A DNA stretch of 28,183 nucleotides from Francisellaceae bacterium UBA6186 (GTDB taxonomy: Bacteria; Pseudomonadota; Gammaproteobacteria; UBA6186; Azoamicaceae): contig DITK01000054.1 of the NCBI GenBank assembly GCA_002422785.1, positions 1 through 28,183 of the forward strand, written 5' to 3'. Shown one piece after another: positions 1 to 8,211 of this stretch. Below the pieces are notes generated by a model. The model saw only the letters and a list, made by a program, of their open reading frames with translations. It was not told where the DNA came from and did not search any database. The position numbers and the translations under genes were made by a program. Within the stretch, counting starts at the first letter, position 1. Every line of letters starts with the position of its first letter.

Positions 1-650
1 TATTAGCCGAAGATTTTAAATTGCCTCATGATGTTACAGTTTGCAATCCAAAATATGTGATAGCAAATATGTCTCCTAACGGCGAGTTAAATATGACTGT
101 CAAAGTTGTTCGCGGTCGTGGTTACGAGCCTGCAAGTCAAAGATTTTTAGCTGAAGATGAAACTAAACCATTAGGGTGGATGCATTTAGATGCTTCTTTT
201 AGCCCTGTCAACAAAGTTAGTTACAGAGTGGAAAATACTAGGGTTGGCAATAAAGCAGATTTAGATAAGCTTATACTAGAGGTGGAAACTAATGGTACTA
301 TAAGTGCCGAAGATGCTATACGTTCTGCTGCTAAAATTTTAAATAGTCAATTAGTGGTACTAATAGAGTTGCAAGATGAACAAAAGCAAGAGCCAGAAAA
401 AGTAGAAACTTTTAGTGTGGATCCTTTATTATTGCGACCAATTGATGATCTAGAATTAACAGTTAGATCTACTAATTGCTTAAAAGCAGAAAACATCTAT
501 CAAATTGGAGATTTAGTGCAAAGAACAGAGGTTGAATTGCTAAAAACTCCTAATTTAGGTAAAAAATCTCTTACTGAAATTAAAGATGTATTAGCTTCTA
601 AAGGATTATCTTTGGGAGTTAAATTAGAAAACTGGCCAATTAATGGTTGA
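1..650 (+). CDS. rpoA: RNA polymerase alpha subunit, 3' part (cut by window edge)
   Basis: This is the C-terminal two thirds of the RNA polymerase alpha subunit, which dimerises to scaffold the core enzyme and contacts UP elements and activators through its C-terminal domain. The frame is open from base 3, so the gene is truncated by the window and not broken. Visible are the end of the N-terminal dimerisation domain (around DLDKLILEVETNGTISAEDA), a short linker rich in Lys/Glu, and the complete alpha-CTD with DPLLLRPIDDLELTVRS, NCLKAENIYQIGDL and LLKTPNLGKKSLTEIKDVL, nearly identical to the E. coli CTD. It ends NWPING, a slightly shorter tail than in E. coli. rplQ starts 18 bases downstream, the standard order at the end of the ribosomal alpha operon. 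Any TTG-initiated start near base 21 would be an artefact of the window edge. Confidence 0.97.
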   Translation, partial: LAEDFKLPHDVTVCNPKYVIANMSPNGELNMTVKVVRGRGYEPASQRFLAEDETKPLGWMHLDASFSPVNKVSYRVENTRVGNKADLDKLILEVETNGTISAEDAIRSAAKILNSQLVVLIELQDEQKQEPEKVETFSVDPLLLRPIDDLELTVRSTNCLKAENIYQIGDLVQRTEVELLKTPNLGKKSLTEIKDVLASKGLSLGVKLENWPING

Positions 651-668
651 GATACGGAGTATTTGGTT

Positions 669-1058
669 ATGAGACATAAAAACATTGGTAGAAATTTAAG
701 TAGAACTTCTAGTCATAGAAGGTTAATGTTGTTTAATATGGCAAAATCTATTATTCAGCACGAATTAATTAAAACATCTTTACCAAAAGCAAAAGAATTA
801 CGTCGAGTCATAGAGCCATTAATTACTTTAGCTAAACAAGATAGCGTTAGTAATAGGCGTTTAGCATTTGCTAAATTAAGAGATCAAGGCTTGGTTGCAA
901 AACTGTTTAACGATTTGGGGCAAAGATTTAAACTACGTCCTGGTGGTTATGTAAGAATTTTAAAATATGGTTATCGCAAAGGTGATAACGCACCGATGGC
1001 GATAATAGAATTACTTGATAGAAATATTGAAAAAGTAAACGCAAAGGAATCTGCTTAA
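669..1058 (+). CDS. rplQ: 50S ribosomal protein L17
   Basis: This is large-subunit ribosomal protein bL17, at the polypeptide exit side of the 50S particle. It is 129 residues from the chosen ATG and opens MRHKNIGRNLSRTSSHRR, matching the family's MRH...R.L.R...HR signature; LIKTSLPKAKELRRVIEPLI and the closing RPGGYVRILKYGYRKGDNAPMA block are also typical. An in-frame TTG six bases upstream (663) would add two residues, but the ATG at 669 fits the family N-terminus and has a Shine-Dalgarno-like CGGAG at 655-659. It follows rpoA by 18 bases, and the translocase gene follows after 24 bases with no visible terminator, so read-through from the ribosomal operon into the translocase gene is likely. 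The length is normal for gammaproteobacteria. Confidence 0.97.
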   Translation: MRHKNIGRNLSRTSSHRRLMLFNMAKSIIQHELIKTSLPKAKELRRVIEPLITLAKQDSVSNRRLAFAKLRDQGLVAKLFNDLGQRFKLRPGGYVRILKYGYRKGDNAPMAIIELLDRNIEKVNAKESA

Positions 1059-1082
1059 ACAAGTAATTTAATAAAGTAAATT

Positions 1083-2756
1083 ATGCAAGAAATACAGCAG
1101 CAATCACAGCCTAAAAAGCCATTTGGGAAAATAAGAAATTTTTTTTGGCCAATATATAATTATGAGCTAAAAAAACTTATCCCGATGTTCACATTATTTT
1201 TTCTCATAACCTTTGTTTATAATGTATTGCGCATAATGAAAATTGCTATCGTTGTAACTGCCAAAGGTTCTGGGGCTGAAATAATTTCCTTTCTGAAAAT
1301 TTTTGGAGTACTGCCTGGTGCCTTAGTGCTAACATACATCTACACCACATTGATTAGTCGATTTAGTCGTGAGCAAGTATTTTACACTATGTTGGCTGGA
1401 TTTCTGCTGTATTTTGCTTTTTTTATGATGTTTTTATATCCAAATCACGATAAATTACAATTAGATTTTTTAGCAAATTATCTACAATCTAATTGGTTTG
1501 TAGGGCCTGGATCTAAGGGTTTTATCTCGGTCATAAGACATTTAAATTTGAGTATATTTTATGTATTAACAGAAATGTGGAGTTCGGTGGTTTTATCCAC
1601 ATTATTCTGGGGATTTGCTAACGAAGTTACTAAGATTGATGAAGCTAAAAGATTTTATGCGGTATTTGCGCTAGGTGCTAATAGTTCTGGGGTGTTTTGT
1701 GGTTTGTTTGCACAATTTATTCGAAAAATTGCTTATAATCCATTGCTGCCGTTTGACGAAGCTAATCAATGGGTTTTTTACCATTTAAGTTTTGTATTGT
1801 TTTTAGGAGTTGTTATTATTGGCCTGTTCTATTGGTTAAATAGATCAGTTTTCCATTTGGAAAACGTACAAAGTTTAAAAATACCTAAAAAATCTACTAA
1901 AATCTCGTTAACAGAATGTTTTAAATATTTAGTGAGTTCAAAATATTTAACTTATATAGTAATAATAGTGATTAGTTATAATATTGTTTATAACTTAGCA
2001 GATATTATGTGGACCGCTAAAATAAAACAAGTTTATCAAAGCAGTAAAGATTTTAATGCTTATATGAGTCAAGTTGGGTTGGTTACAGGTATCTTGGCAG
2101 TATTATTTACTTTTGTTATTTCAGGCAATGTTATTCGTTATTATGGTTGGACTATTACTGCATTAATTACGCCAGTTATTTGGTTACTAACCAGTATGGG
2201 CGTTTTTAGTGAATTAGTGCTTGATGGTACAGTTGTAATGAATCTAATTGTCGGTTGGGTATCTAATCCATTAAATTTATTTTTACTGTTAGGCTCTATT
2301 CAGATTTGCCTTGGTAGATCATGCAAATATACAGTGTTTGATGAAACTAAAGAGATTTCTTTTATTCCTCTTTCCAAACAAAATCAGCGTAAAAGTAAGG
2401 CCGTGGTAGATGGTTTAGCCTCTAGGTTGGGTAAATCAGGGGGATCTTTAATTTATATCGTATTGTTTATGTTTGTAGGGGATGTTGCTAGTGCTGTGCC
2501 TTATGTTGCCGTAATTATGTTTATAGCAATTATTATGTGGATTTATGCAGTGTTTGGGCTTGGTAAAATTATTGATTCTGTGATCCATGAACCAGATCCA
2601 AAAATAGAACCAGATATTGATGACTTATATGTAGAAAATGTAGAAAATATAGAAAAAAATTTAGATCCAAATAATAAACCTACTAATAATTTAAAACAAA
2701 ATATTAATTCTAATGATCTTCCTAGATTAACCGTTGCTATGATCCCAAGCAAATAG
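1083..2756 (+). CDS. tlc: ATP/ADP translocase (NTT/Tlc family nucleotide transporter)
   Basis: This is an integral inner-membrane nucleotide transporter of the Tlc/NTT family (TLC ATP/ADP carrier), known from Rickettsia, Chlamydia and plastids. Such proteins exchange host ATP for bacterial ADP or import other nucleotides. The protein is 557 residues with about 12 hydrophobic segments. Family signatures include PMFTLFFLITFVYNVLR (residues 34-50), VVTAKGSGAEIISFLK (57-72), SREQVFYTM, LFWGFANEVTKIDEAKRFYA and KYTVFDETKEISFIPL followed by RLGKSGGS. Two features stand out. The conserved KD pair after the first helix is K53-I54 here. A hydrophilic, Asn-rich extension of about 50 residues follows the last helix, whereas Rickettsia Tlc1 is about 498 residues. 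It lies 24 bases after rplQ. ATP/ADP exchange is the default call, but substrate cannot be read from sequence, and some paralogues import other nucleotides or NAD. Confidence 0.93.
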   Translation: MQEIQQQSQPKKPFGKIRNFFWPIYNYELKKLIPMFTLFFLITFVYNVLRIMKIAIVVTAKGSGAEIISFLKIFGVLPGALVLTYIYTTLISRFSREQVFYTMLAGFLLYFAFFMMFLYPNHDKLQLDFLANYLQSNWFVGPGSKGFISVIRHLNLSIFYVLTEMWSSVVLSTLFWGFANEVTKIDEAKRFYAVFALGANSSGVFCGLFAQFIRKIAYNPLLPFDEANQWVFYHLSFVLFLGVVIIGLFYWLNRSVFHLENVQSLKIPKKSTKISLTECFKYLVSSKYLTYIVIIVISYNIVYNLADIMWTAKIKQVYQSSKDFNAYMSQVGLVTGILAVLFTFVISGNVIRYYGWTITALITPVIWLLTSMGVFSELVLDGTVVMNLIVGWVSNPLNLFLLLGSIQICLGRSCKYTVFDETKEISFIPLSKQNQRKSKAVVDGLASRLGKSGGSLIYIVLFMFVGDVASAVPYVAVIMFIAIIMWIYAVFGLGKIIDSVIHEPDPKIEPDIDDLYVENVENIEKNLDPNNKPTNNLKQNINSNDLPRLTVAMIPSK

Positions 2757-2833
2757 CGTACCTAACAATAATCATTTTCTTAGCACTTGCCGCAAATAAA
2801 CTCGACTTTTATGTGCTGGATTACAGTATAGTC

Positions 2834-2861
2834 TTGACTTTTCTGTAATTCAGCATATTAT
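2834..2861 (+). promoter_or_regulatory. predicted sigma70 promoter, nearly leaderless
   Basis: TTGACT at 2834-2839 and TATTAT at 2856-2861, separated by 16 bases, form a good sigma70-type promoter. The expected transcription start (about 2868) lies next to the ATG of the ATPase gene at 2869, leaving no room for a Shine-Dalgarno sequence, and none is visible. This suggests a leaderless or near-leaderless transcript. It is inferred from consensus matching only. Confidence 0.45.
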
Positions 2862-2868
2862 AGTCAAT

Positions 2869-4002
2869 ATGCATCGTGGCCAAACAGATCTCATTTTAAA
2901 AGATTTAACCAAAAAGATAGTACTGTTAGTAGGTCCTAGACAATCCGGAAAAACGTGGTTAGCAAAAGATATAGCCAAGTCTTTTTCTAATAGCGTGTAT
3001 TTAAACTATGATCAGTCGCAAGATCAAACAATTATGCACCACCAGTCTTGGTTATCTAATACAGATTTATTAATTCTTGATGAATTACATAAAATGCCAA
3101 ATTGGAAAAATTATTTAAAAGGTGTTTTTGATACGAAAGATGATCGATTACAAATCTTAGTAACAGGTAGTGCAAGATTAGATTTATATGATCAATTAGG
3201 TGATTCTTTAGCAGGCAGATATTTTAGACATAGGCTGTTACCATTTTCCCTAGCTGAACTAACAAAACATGCCGATACTAATGACGATGTCTTACAGGTG
3301 GATAGATTATTGTTGCGAGGTGGATTCCCTGAGCCATATTTAGCACTAGATCTTATTGATGCTGATCGTTGGCGGTTACAGTATATAAATAGTATGTTAA
3401 GTACCGATGTATTTGAAGTTGATACACTACATAATATTAAAGCTATGCAGTCGTTGTTTAAATTATTATGTAATCGTGTTGGTTCGCCAATATCTTATCA
3501 ATCTTTATCTGAAGATTTACTAATATCGCCATCTACTGTAAAAAAATATATTCAAATTTTAGAATCATTGTTTATTATTTTCAAAATAACCCCATATTCT
3601 ACCAATATTACCAGAAGTTTATTACAAGCGCCGAAAATATATTTTTTTGATATCGGATTAGTGCAAAATGGTGGCGGTGCTAAATTAGAAAATTTGGTGG
3701 CACTTAGTTTGTTAAAACATGGCTATGCGCTAGAAGATTATCAAGCTAAAAAATATAGCTTGCATTATATGCGTACCAAAGAAGCACATGAAGTAGATTT
3801 TGCTATAGCCATCGACAATAATGTTGAACAAATAATAGAAGTGAAGACATCAGACGCAAAAATTAGCAGATCGCTATTATATTTTCATAATAAATATAAA
3901 TATCCTGCAGTACAATTAGTTAAAAATTTACGTAATCAATATCAACAACAAAATATACAAGTTTTAAATTTAGAGCAATTTTTATCTAATTTATATATTT
4001 AA
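2869..4002 (+). CDS. AAA-type ATPase with C-terminal DUF4143 domain
   Basis: This is a 377-residue member of the AAA_14/DUF4143 family of P-loop ATPases, which are common and patchily distributed in bacteria; their cellular role is poorly known. Walker A is GPRQSGKT at residues 22-29, Walker B is LLILDELHK with D71/E72, and a sensor-like VTGSARLDLY lies near residue 98. The C-terminal DUF4143 part (about 175-340) carries E274, D310 and E324-x-K326, spaced like the catalytic set of a PD-(D/E)xK nuclease fold, so nuclease-like chemistry is possible but unproven. The frame is open upstream to about base 2800, but no ATG, GTG or TTG occurs there, so 2869 is the start. It has its own predicted promoter, and its stop overlaps the stop of epmB by 4 bases. 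It is probably an accessory gene not related to its neighbours. Confidence 0.88.
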   Translation: MHRGQTDLILKDLTKKIVLLVGPRQSGKTWLAKDIAKSFSNSVYLNYDQSQDQTIMHHQSWLSNTDLLILDELHKMPNWKNYLKGVFDTKDDRLQILVTGSARLDLYDQLGDSLAGRYFRHRLLPFSLAELTKHADTNDDVLQVDRLLLRGGFPEPYLALDLIDADRWRLQYINSMLSTDVFEVDTLHNIKAMQSLFKLLCNRVGSPISYQSLSEDLLISPSTVKKYIQILESLFIIFKITPYSTNITRSLLQAPKIYFFDIGLVQNGGGAKLENLVALSLLKHGYALEDYQAKKYSLHYMRTKEAHEVDFAIAIDNNVEQIIEVKTSDAKISRSLLYFHNKYKYPAVQLVKNLRNQYQQQNIQVLNLEQFLSNLYI

Positions 4003-4973
4003 ATTATCAAAGTTTTAGCTTTAGCAAAAGCTTCTTCCACCACTAATCTTGGCAATAAATAACCAGGTAATATCTCAGATAATCCAGCAAAAATCTTTTT
4101 AGCTTCTGATAAGCTAATAGCAAAATGCATAGCTCCACTAACTTTATCTAACATATGCAGATAATAAGGTAATATTTTAATAGCAAATAATTTTTTACTT
4201 AATTCTGCCAAAACATTACTATTGTTATTAATATTTTTTAATAATACCGATTGATTTAGTAACAATATTTTAGTGTTATGTAAAATTTTAACATAATCTG
4301 CTACTTCTTCATTAATTTCATTAGGGTGATTGCTGTGAGTTACAAGTACGATATTAAATCTAGAATTTAATAAGATATCAATTAATTCTGGTTCTAATCT
4401 AGATGGTAATACTATCGGAATGCGGGAGTGAATTCTAATAGTTATAATATGATCTACAGGATCTAACATAGAAAATAGTTTTTTAAAATAATTGTTAGAT
4501 GCTAATAACGGATCGCCACCACTTAAAATAACTTCATTAATGCTACGGTCAGTTTTAATATAATTAATAATATTTTCTAAATTTTTGCCACTAGCAATAT
4601 TAGAGTTGTACGGAAAGTGTTGCCTAAAACAATATCTGCAATTAATAGCACAAGATTTAGCTCCTAATATTAATACTCTCCCCGCATATTTATGAATTAA
4701 ACCTGGGATCTTGTTAAAAGTTTTTTCTTGTAATGGATCCTCCAAATAATTAATAGCAGTCGTTGTTTCATTTATAGCTGGTAAAACTTGTAGTAATAAT
4801 GGATCATTAATATCATTATGATGCATGCGCTGGATAAAGCTTTTAGTCACTAATAATGGAAATTTTGGATTAAGTAAGGCATGATCTAATAAATCATAGT
4901 TTAAGCCGACTAGCTCAAACAGTTCTTGATAACTAGTCACCGAGTTTTTTAATTCTAATTGCCATTGGCTCAT
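3999..4973 (-). CDS. epmB: EF-P beta-lysylation protein (lysine 2,3-aminomutase-like radical SAM enzyme)
   Basis: EpmB converts (S)-alpha-lysine to (R)-beta-lysine, the donor that EpmA attaches to elongation factor P. The 324-residue protein has the radical SAM cluster motif CxxxCxxC at C108, C112 and C115 (CAINCRYCFRQHFPY), followed by VILSGGDPL and the IRIHSRIPIVLPSR segment typical of lysine aminomutases. The C-terminus is about 18 residues shorter than in E. coli, but aligning the YLLPRL segment places K320 where E. coli has its PLP-binding lysine, so the cofactor site appears retained. The gene is divergent from efp across 56 bases, the arrangement found in E. coli, which supports the assignment. 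Its stop overlaps that of the convergent ATPase gene in a shared TTAA. Confidence 0.95.
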   Translation of the reverse strand: MSQWQLELKNSVTSYQELFELVGLNYDLLDHALLNPKFPLLVTKSFIQRMHHNDINDPLLLQVLPAINETTTAINYLEDPLQEKTFNKIPGLIHKYAGRVLILGAKSCAINCRYCFRQHFPYNSNIASGKNLENIINYIKTDRSINEVILSGGDPLLASNNYFKKLFSMLDPVDHIITIRIHSRIPIVLPSRLEPELIDILLNSRFNIVLVTHSNHPNEINEEVADYVKILHNTKILLLNQSVLLKNINNNSNVLAELSKKLFAIKILPYYLHMLDKVSGAMHFAISLSEAKKIFAGLSEILPGYLLPRLVVEEAFAKAKTLII

Positions 4974-5029
4974 AGAGTGTTATTTTGTAGAATTAATAAA
5001 TTATTGCAAGTAAAAAAGAGGGTTTATTT

Positions 5030-5596
5030 ATGGCTGTATATACTACTAATGAATTTAAAGCAGGATTAAAAGTAATATTAGATGGCGAGCCATATAATAT
5101 TGTTGAAAATGAGTTTGTAAAGCCAGGTAAAGGCCAGGCATTTAATCGTGTTAAGTTTCGTAATTTAAAAACCGGTAGAATGATCGATAAAACTTGCAAA
5201 TCTGGCGAAACAGTTGAGGCAGCCGAGGTTACCGAACTAGAGTTACAATATTTATATAACGATGGCACGGTACTGCATTTTATGGATCCTAAAAGCTACG
5301 AACAATATGAAATTAATCATCTGATAGCGAAAGACGCCAGTAAATGGCTTAAAGAGCAAGATATTTGTGCCGTAACTTTATGGAATAATGCAGCAATCAT
5401 GGTTAGCCCACCCAATTTTGTCATTTTAAAGATTACTAGTACCGATCCTGGAATTAAAGGAGATACCTCAGGTGGAGGTAGCAAACCTGCAACAGTCGAA
5501 ACTGGAGAAGTGGTTAAAGTACCTTTATTTATACAAATTGGTGATTTAATTAAAATCGATACTAGAATTGGCGAATATGTTTCTAGAGCAAAATGA
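5030..5596 (+). CDS. efp: elongation factor P
   Basis: EF-P binds between the ribosomal P and E sites and rescues ribosomes stalled on consecutive prolines. The 188-residue protein has the expected length and all three OB/KOW-like domains. The modified lysine is K34 within EFVKPGKGQAF, the position beta-lysylated by EpmA in E. coli, and the C-terminus keeps GDTSGGGSKPATVETG and the closing IDTRIGEYVSR. A GAGGG ribosome-binding site lies about 8 bases before the ATG. It is divergent from epmB and followed after 31 bases by epmA, so factor and modification enzymes are tightly clustered. The hydroxylase EpmC is not in this window. Confidence 0.98.
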   Translation: MAVYTTNEFKAGLKVILDGEPYNIVENEFVKPGKGQAFNRVKFRNLKTGRMIDKTCKSGETVEAAEVTELELQYLYNDGTVLHFMDPKSYEQYEINHLIAKDASKWLKEQDICAVTLWNNAAIMVSPPNFVILKITSTDPGIKGDTSGGGSKPATVETGEVVKVPLFIQIGDLIKIDTRIGEYVSRAK

Positions 5597-5627
5597 TTAG
5601 TAACATCACTTTTTAGCAATAATAATT

Positions 5628-6617
5628 ATGTCGACATCTTGGCAACCTTCAGCAAATTTTTCTAGCATCAAAGAGCGTGCTATTTTATTAAACCAAATTA
5701 GAGATTTTTTTAAACAGCAAAATGTGTTAGAAGTAGAAACTCCGCTGTTGTGTCAGTATGCTCCTACATCTTTGCATATAGATCCAATGATAGTCACAGC
5801 TAGCGGTAATAAATTAAGATTTTTACAAACTTCGCCAGAATATGCTATGAAGAGATTAATTGCTGCTGGTTGTGGGGATATATATCAATTATGTAAAGCG
5901 TTTAGAGAAGAAGAAGTAGGAACTTTACATAATCCAGAATTTACTATGTTAGAATGGTATAGAGTAGGTTTTAATCATCATCAATTAATGCAAGATATTG
6001 AGATGTTATTAAAAAATATTTTATTCATCGATAATAATGATTACACCTGCACTAAAATTAGCTATAGAGAAATTTTTATTAAATATTTAAACATAGATCC
6101 AATATTAGCGACTATTGATAGTTTAAAAAAATTAGTAATTAATAATATTGAACTATCTGATCATTTTAAAAATTTTATGTTAAATGGATCTAAAGCGGAT
6201 TATCAAATGTTGTTATTTAGTAATTGCATAGAACCATATTTATCAAAAGATAATCAGATCTTGTTTGTTTATAATTATCCGGTAGAACAAGCGGCCCTAG
6301 CTAATATTGCAAGCTGCCAAGAAGGTGGGCAAATTGCAGAACGTTTTGAAGTGTATGTAAATGGCATAGAGATTGCCAATGGTTATCACGAATTACTAGA
6401 TGCTACAATACAAAAAAATAGATTTCTAGAAGATCAAAAATTACGGCAAAAATTGAATAAACCACATTTAGCAATAGATCCTTATTTAATTGCAGCACTA
6501 AAATATGGAATGCCAGATTGTAGTGGTGTGGCGTTAGGTATCGATCGATTACTAATGCTTAAGACTAACAGTAAATCGATAAAAGACATTTTATGTTTTC
6601 CATGGAATTTAGCTTAA
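5628..6617 (+). CDS. epmA: EF-P (R)-beta-lysine ligase (GenX/PoxA, class II LysRS-like)
   Basis: EpmA is a stand-alone paralogue of the lysyl-tRNA synthetase catalytic domain that activates (R)-beta-lysine with ATP and transfers it to EF-P K34. The 329-residue protein has no anticodon-binding domain, which distinguishes it from LysS. Class II motif 2 is visible as FREEEVG...NPEFTMLEWYR (residues 92-112) and motif 3 as GVALGIDRLLML (300-311, with R307). EVYVNGIEIANGYHEL is typical of the GenX group. The start at 5628 gives a normal N-terminus with SSIKERAILLNQIRDFF; the Shine-Dalgarno is weak, so coupling to efp upstream is likely. It converges on psd with 12 bases between stops. Confidence 0.96.
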   Translation: MSTSWQPSANFSSIKERAILLNQIRDFFKQQNVLEVETPLLCQYAPTSLHIDPMIVTASGNKLRFLQTSPEYAMKRLIAAGCGDIYQLCKAFREEEVGTLHNPEFTMLEWYRVGFNHHQLMQDIEMLLKNILFIDNNDYTCTKISYREIFIKYLNIDPILATIDSLKKLVINNIELSDHFKNFMLNGSKADYQMLLFSNCIEPYLSKDNQILFVYNYPVEQAALANIASCQEGGQIAERFEVYVNGIEIANGYHELLDATIQKNRFLEDQKLRQKLNKPHLAIDPYLIAALKYGMPDCSGVALGIDRLLMLKTNSKSIKDILCFPWNLA

Positions 6618-6629
6618 CAAAAAATTTGT

Positions 6630-7496
6630 CTATAATTGAGCAATCTTTTCGCCCATCTTTATGGGAGAATTAATAGTAATGTTTTCAGCAAAAGTAATAT
6701 TATTATTAGCAAATAAGACTATTACAGTTGATCCTAATTGAAACAAACCCATTTCTTCCGCCTTATTTAAAGTTAGATGATTATCTTGATAATGCCAGCT
6801 AGTGATGCTGCGTAAATTAGTTGGATTAACTGTTCCATGCCAACTAGTGACAATACTACCAACTATCATAGCTCCAACTAAAACAATGGCGATTGGGCCA
6901 AATTCGCTGTCAAAAACATTAATAACTCTTTCGTTGCTGGTAAATACATTTGGGATGGTGTTTACTGTTAATTGATTGACAGAAAATAATTTACCAGGAA
7001 CATAAATCATCTGTTTAATAGTTGCAGTGATTGGCATATGTACTCTATGGTAATTATGCGGTGCTAAATAGATAGTGATAAATTTGCCATTTGCGAATAT
7101 TCCTGGCTCTATATTATGATTTACCTCATTATTAGTATGATTTTTAGGCTGCTGTGCCAATAAATTGGTTAAAGATAAATTAAATCCTTTAGTATTAATT
7201 AAAACATTATTTTCTATGTTACCGTACTGAGTAATACTACCATCAGCTGGACTAACAATAGAGTTAGGATTAGGATCTATTATTCTGGCAGAACTATTTA
7301 ATTGCCTAGTAAAAAATTCATTATAAGTTTTGTAAGCAAAGGGATCAGGTTGAATAGATTCTTGTAAATTAACAGTATAATTTTTTAAAAAACAACTGAT
7401 TAAAAAGTTTTTTATCCATGTAATTGAGCAATTTCCAAAAATTTTAGCTAATTTATTTATCGTATGATGTGGCAGTAGATATTGTAGGTAAACCAT
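6630..7496 (-). CDS. psd: phosphatidylserine decarboxylase proenzyme
   Basis: Psd makes phosphatidylethanolamine from phosphatidylserine at the inner membrane. The 288-residue proenzyme keeps the self-cleavage motif LGST at residues 254-257, where S256 would become the pyruvoyl group of the small alpha chain. VSPADGSI contains the conserved Asp and APHNYHRVHMP the conserved His of the autocatalytic triad. Length and the YNEFFTRQL segment match the proteobacterial type I enzyme. In E. coli psd lies near epmA and orn, with rsgA and mscM between them; here those two genes are absent and psd is flanked directly by epmA and orn, divergent from orn across about 60 bases. Confidence 0.96.
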   Translation of the reverse strand: MVYLQYLLPHHTINKLAKIFGNCSITWIKNFLISCFLKNYTVNLQESIQPDPFAYKTYNEFFTRQLNSSARIIDPNPNSIVSPADGSITQYGNIENNVLINTKGFNLSLTNLLAQQPKNHTNNEVNHNIEPGIFANGKFITIYLAPHNYHRVHMPITATIKQMIYVPGKLFSVNQLTVNTIPNVFTSNERVINVFDSEFGPIAIVLVGAMIVGSIVTSWHGTVNPTNLRSITSWHYQDNHLTLNKAEEMGLFQLGSTVIVLFANNNITFAENITINSPIKMGEKIAQL

Positions 7497-7510
7497 AAAA
7501 GTATATTAAA

Positions 7511-7538
7511 TTGTTGTTAAATTGATTGCAAATATAAT
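7511..7538 (+). promoter_or_regulatory. predicted sigma70 promoter of orn
   Basis: TTGTTG at 7511-7516 and a perfect TATAAT at 7533-7538 are separated by 16 bases. The predicted start near 7545 would give orn a leader of about a dozen bases containing the TAGGAG ribosome-binding site at 7544-7549. It sits in the divergent psd/orn spacer. Consensus match only. Confidence 0.45.
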
Positions 7539-7556
7539 AGCCTTAGGAGTGTGCAT

Positions 7557-8114
7557 ATGAATAATATTATTAATAATACTAGTAATTTAATTTGGGTAGA
7601 TTTGGAAATGACTGGCCTTAACCCAGATCGAGACCATATTTTAGAAATAGCAATTGCTGTAACTGACCAAAATTTAAATATAATCGCCAATGATTTTGAT
7701 TTAATTGTTTATCAACCTGACCAAATTTTGATATTAATGAATGATTGGGTAAAAGATACCCACACTAAAAATGGGCTGATATCTTTATCTAAAAAAAGTG
7801 TCATCAGCATATCTGATGCAGAATCTTCTGCTATAGAATTTATTTCTAAGTACGTGGAAAAACAAACGTCCCCGATGTGCGGTAATAGCATTTGTTTAGA
7901 TCGAAGATTTTTATTTAGATATATGCCGAAATTAGAAGCCTACTTTCATTATCGTAATTTAGATGTTAGTACAGTAAAAAATCTAGGGACTTATTGGTTT
8001 CCAGAACAAGTAAAAAATTTTCAAAAACAAGATAGTTTGCATCGAGCAGGAGAAGATATCTTACAATCTATTCAAGAATTAAAATTTTATCGAGAACATT
8101 TATTTATTACATAA
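7557..8114 (+). CDS. orn: oligoribonuclease
   Basis: Orn degrades 2-5 nt RNAs, including the pGpG produced from c-di-GMP, to mononucleotides. The DEDDh exonuclease signature is complete: WVDLEMTGL supplies D15 and E17, ICLDRRFLFRYMPKLE supplies the third Asp, and HRAGEDI near the C-terminus supplies His and the last Asp. From the ATG at 7557 the protein is 185 residues (E. coli 181). A GTG at 7551 is in frame, but it would lie only one or two bases from the TAGGAG at 7544-7549, whereas 7557 has normal spacing, so 7557 is preferred. The link to c-di-GMP turnover is relevant because the window also encodes a GGDEF/EAL regulator. Confidence 0.96.
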   Translation: MNNIINNTSNLIWVDLEMTGLNPDRDHILEIAIAVTDQNLNIIANDFDLIVYQPDQILILMNDWVKDTHTKNGLISLSKKSVISISDAESSAIEFISKYVEKQTSPMCGNSICLDRRFLFRYMPKLEAYFHYRNLDVSTVKNLGTYWFPEQVKNFQKQDSLHRAGEDILQSIQELKFYREHLFIT

Positions 8115-8211
8115 ATATTCTAATGAAATTTCAGAAAAATTTTATGATGCAAAATAATTGATTATTTTTTAAATTATGCTCTGAATTACATATTTATTTT
8201 TTTGAGGTGTT

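Noticed and set aside
1..650. rpoA appears to lack its N-terminal third
   Set aside because: The frame is open to the first base and all visible domains are normal, so the truncation is the window edge.
3999..4973. EpmB shorter at the C-terminus than E. coli EpmB, possibly without its PLP lysine
   Set aside because: Aligning the final segment places K320 at the expected lysine, and efp K34 and epmA are intact, so the pathway looks functional.
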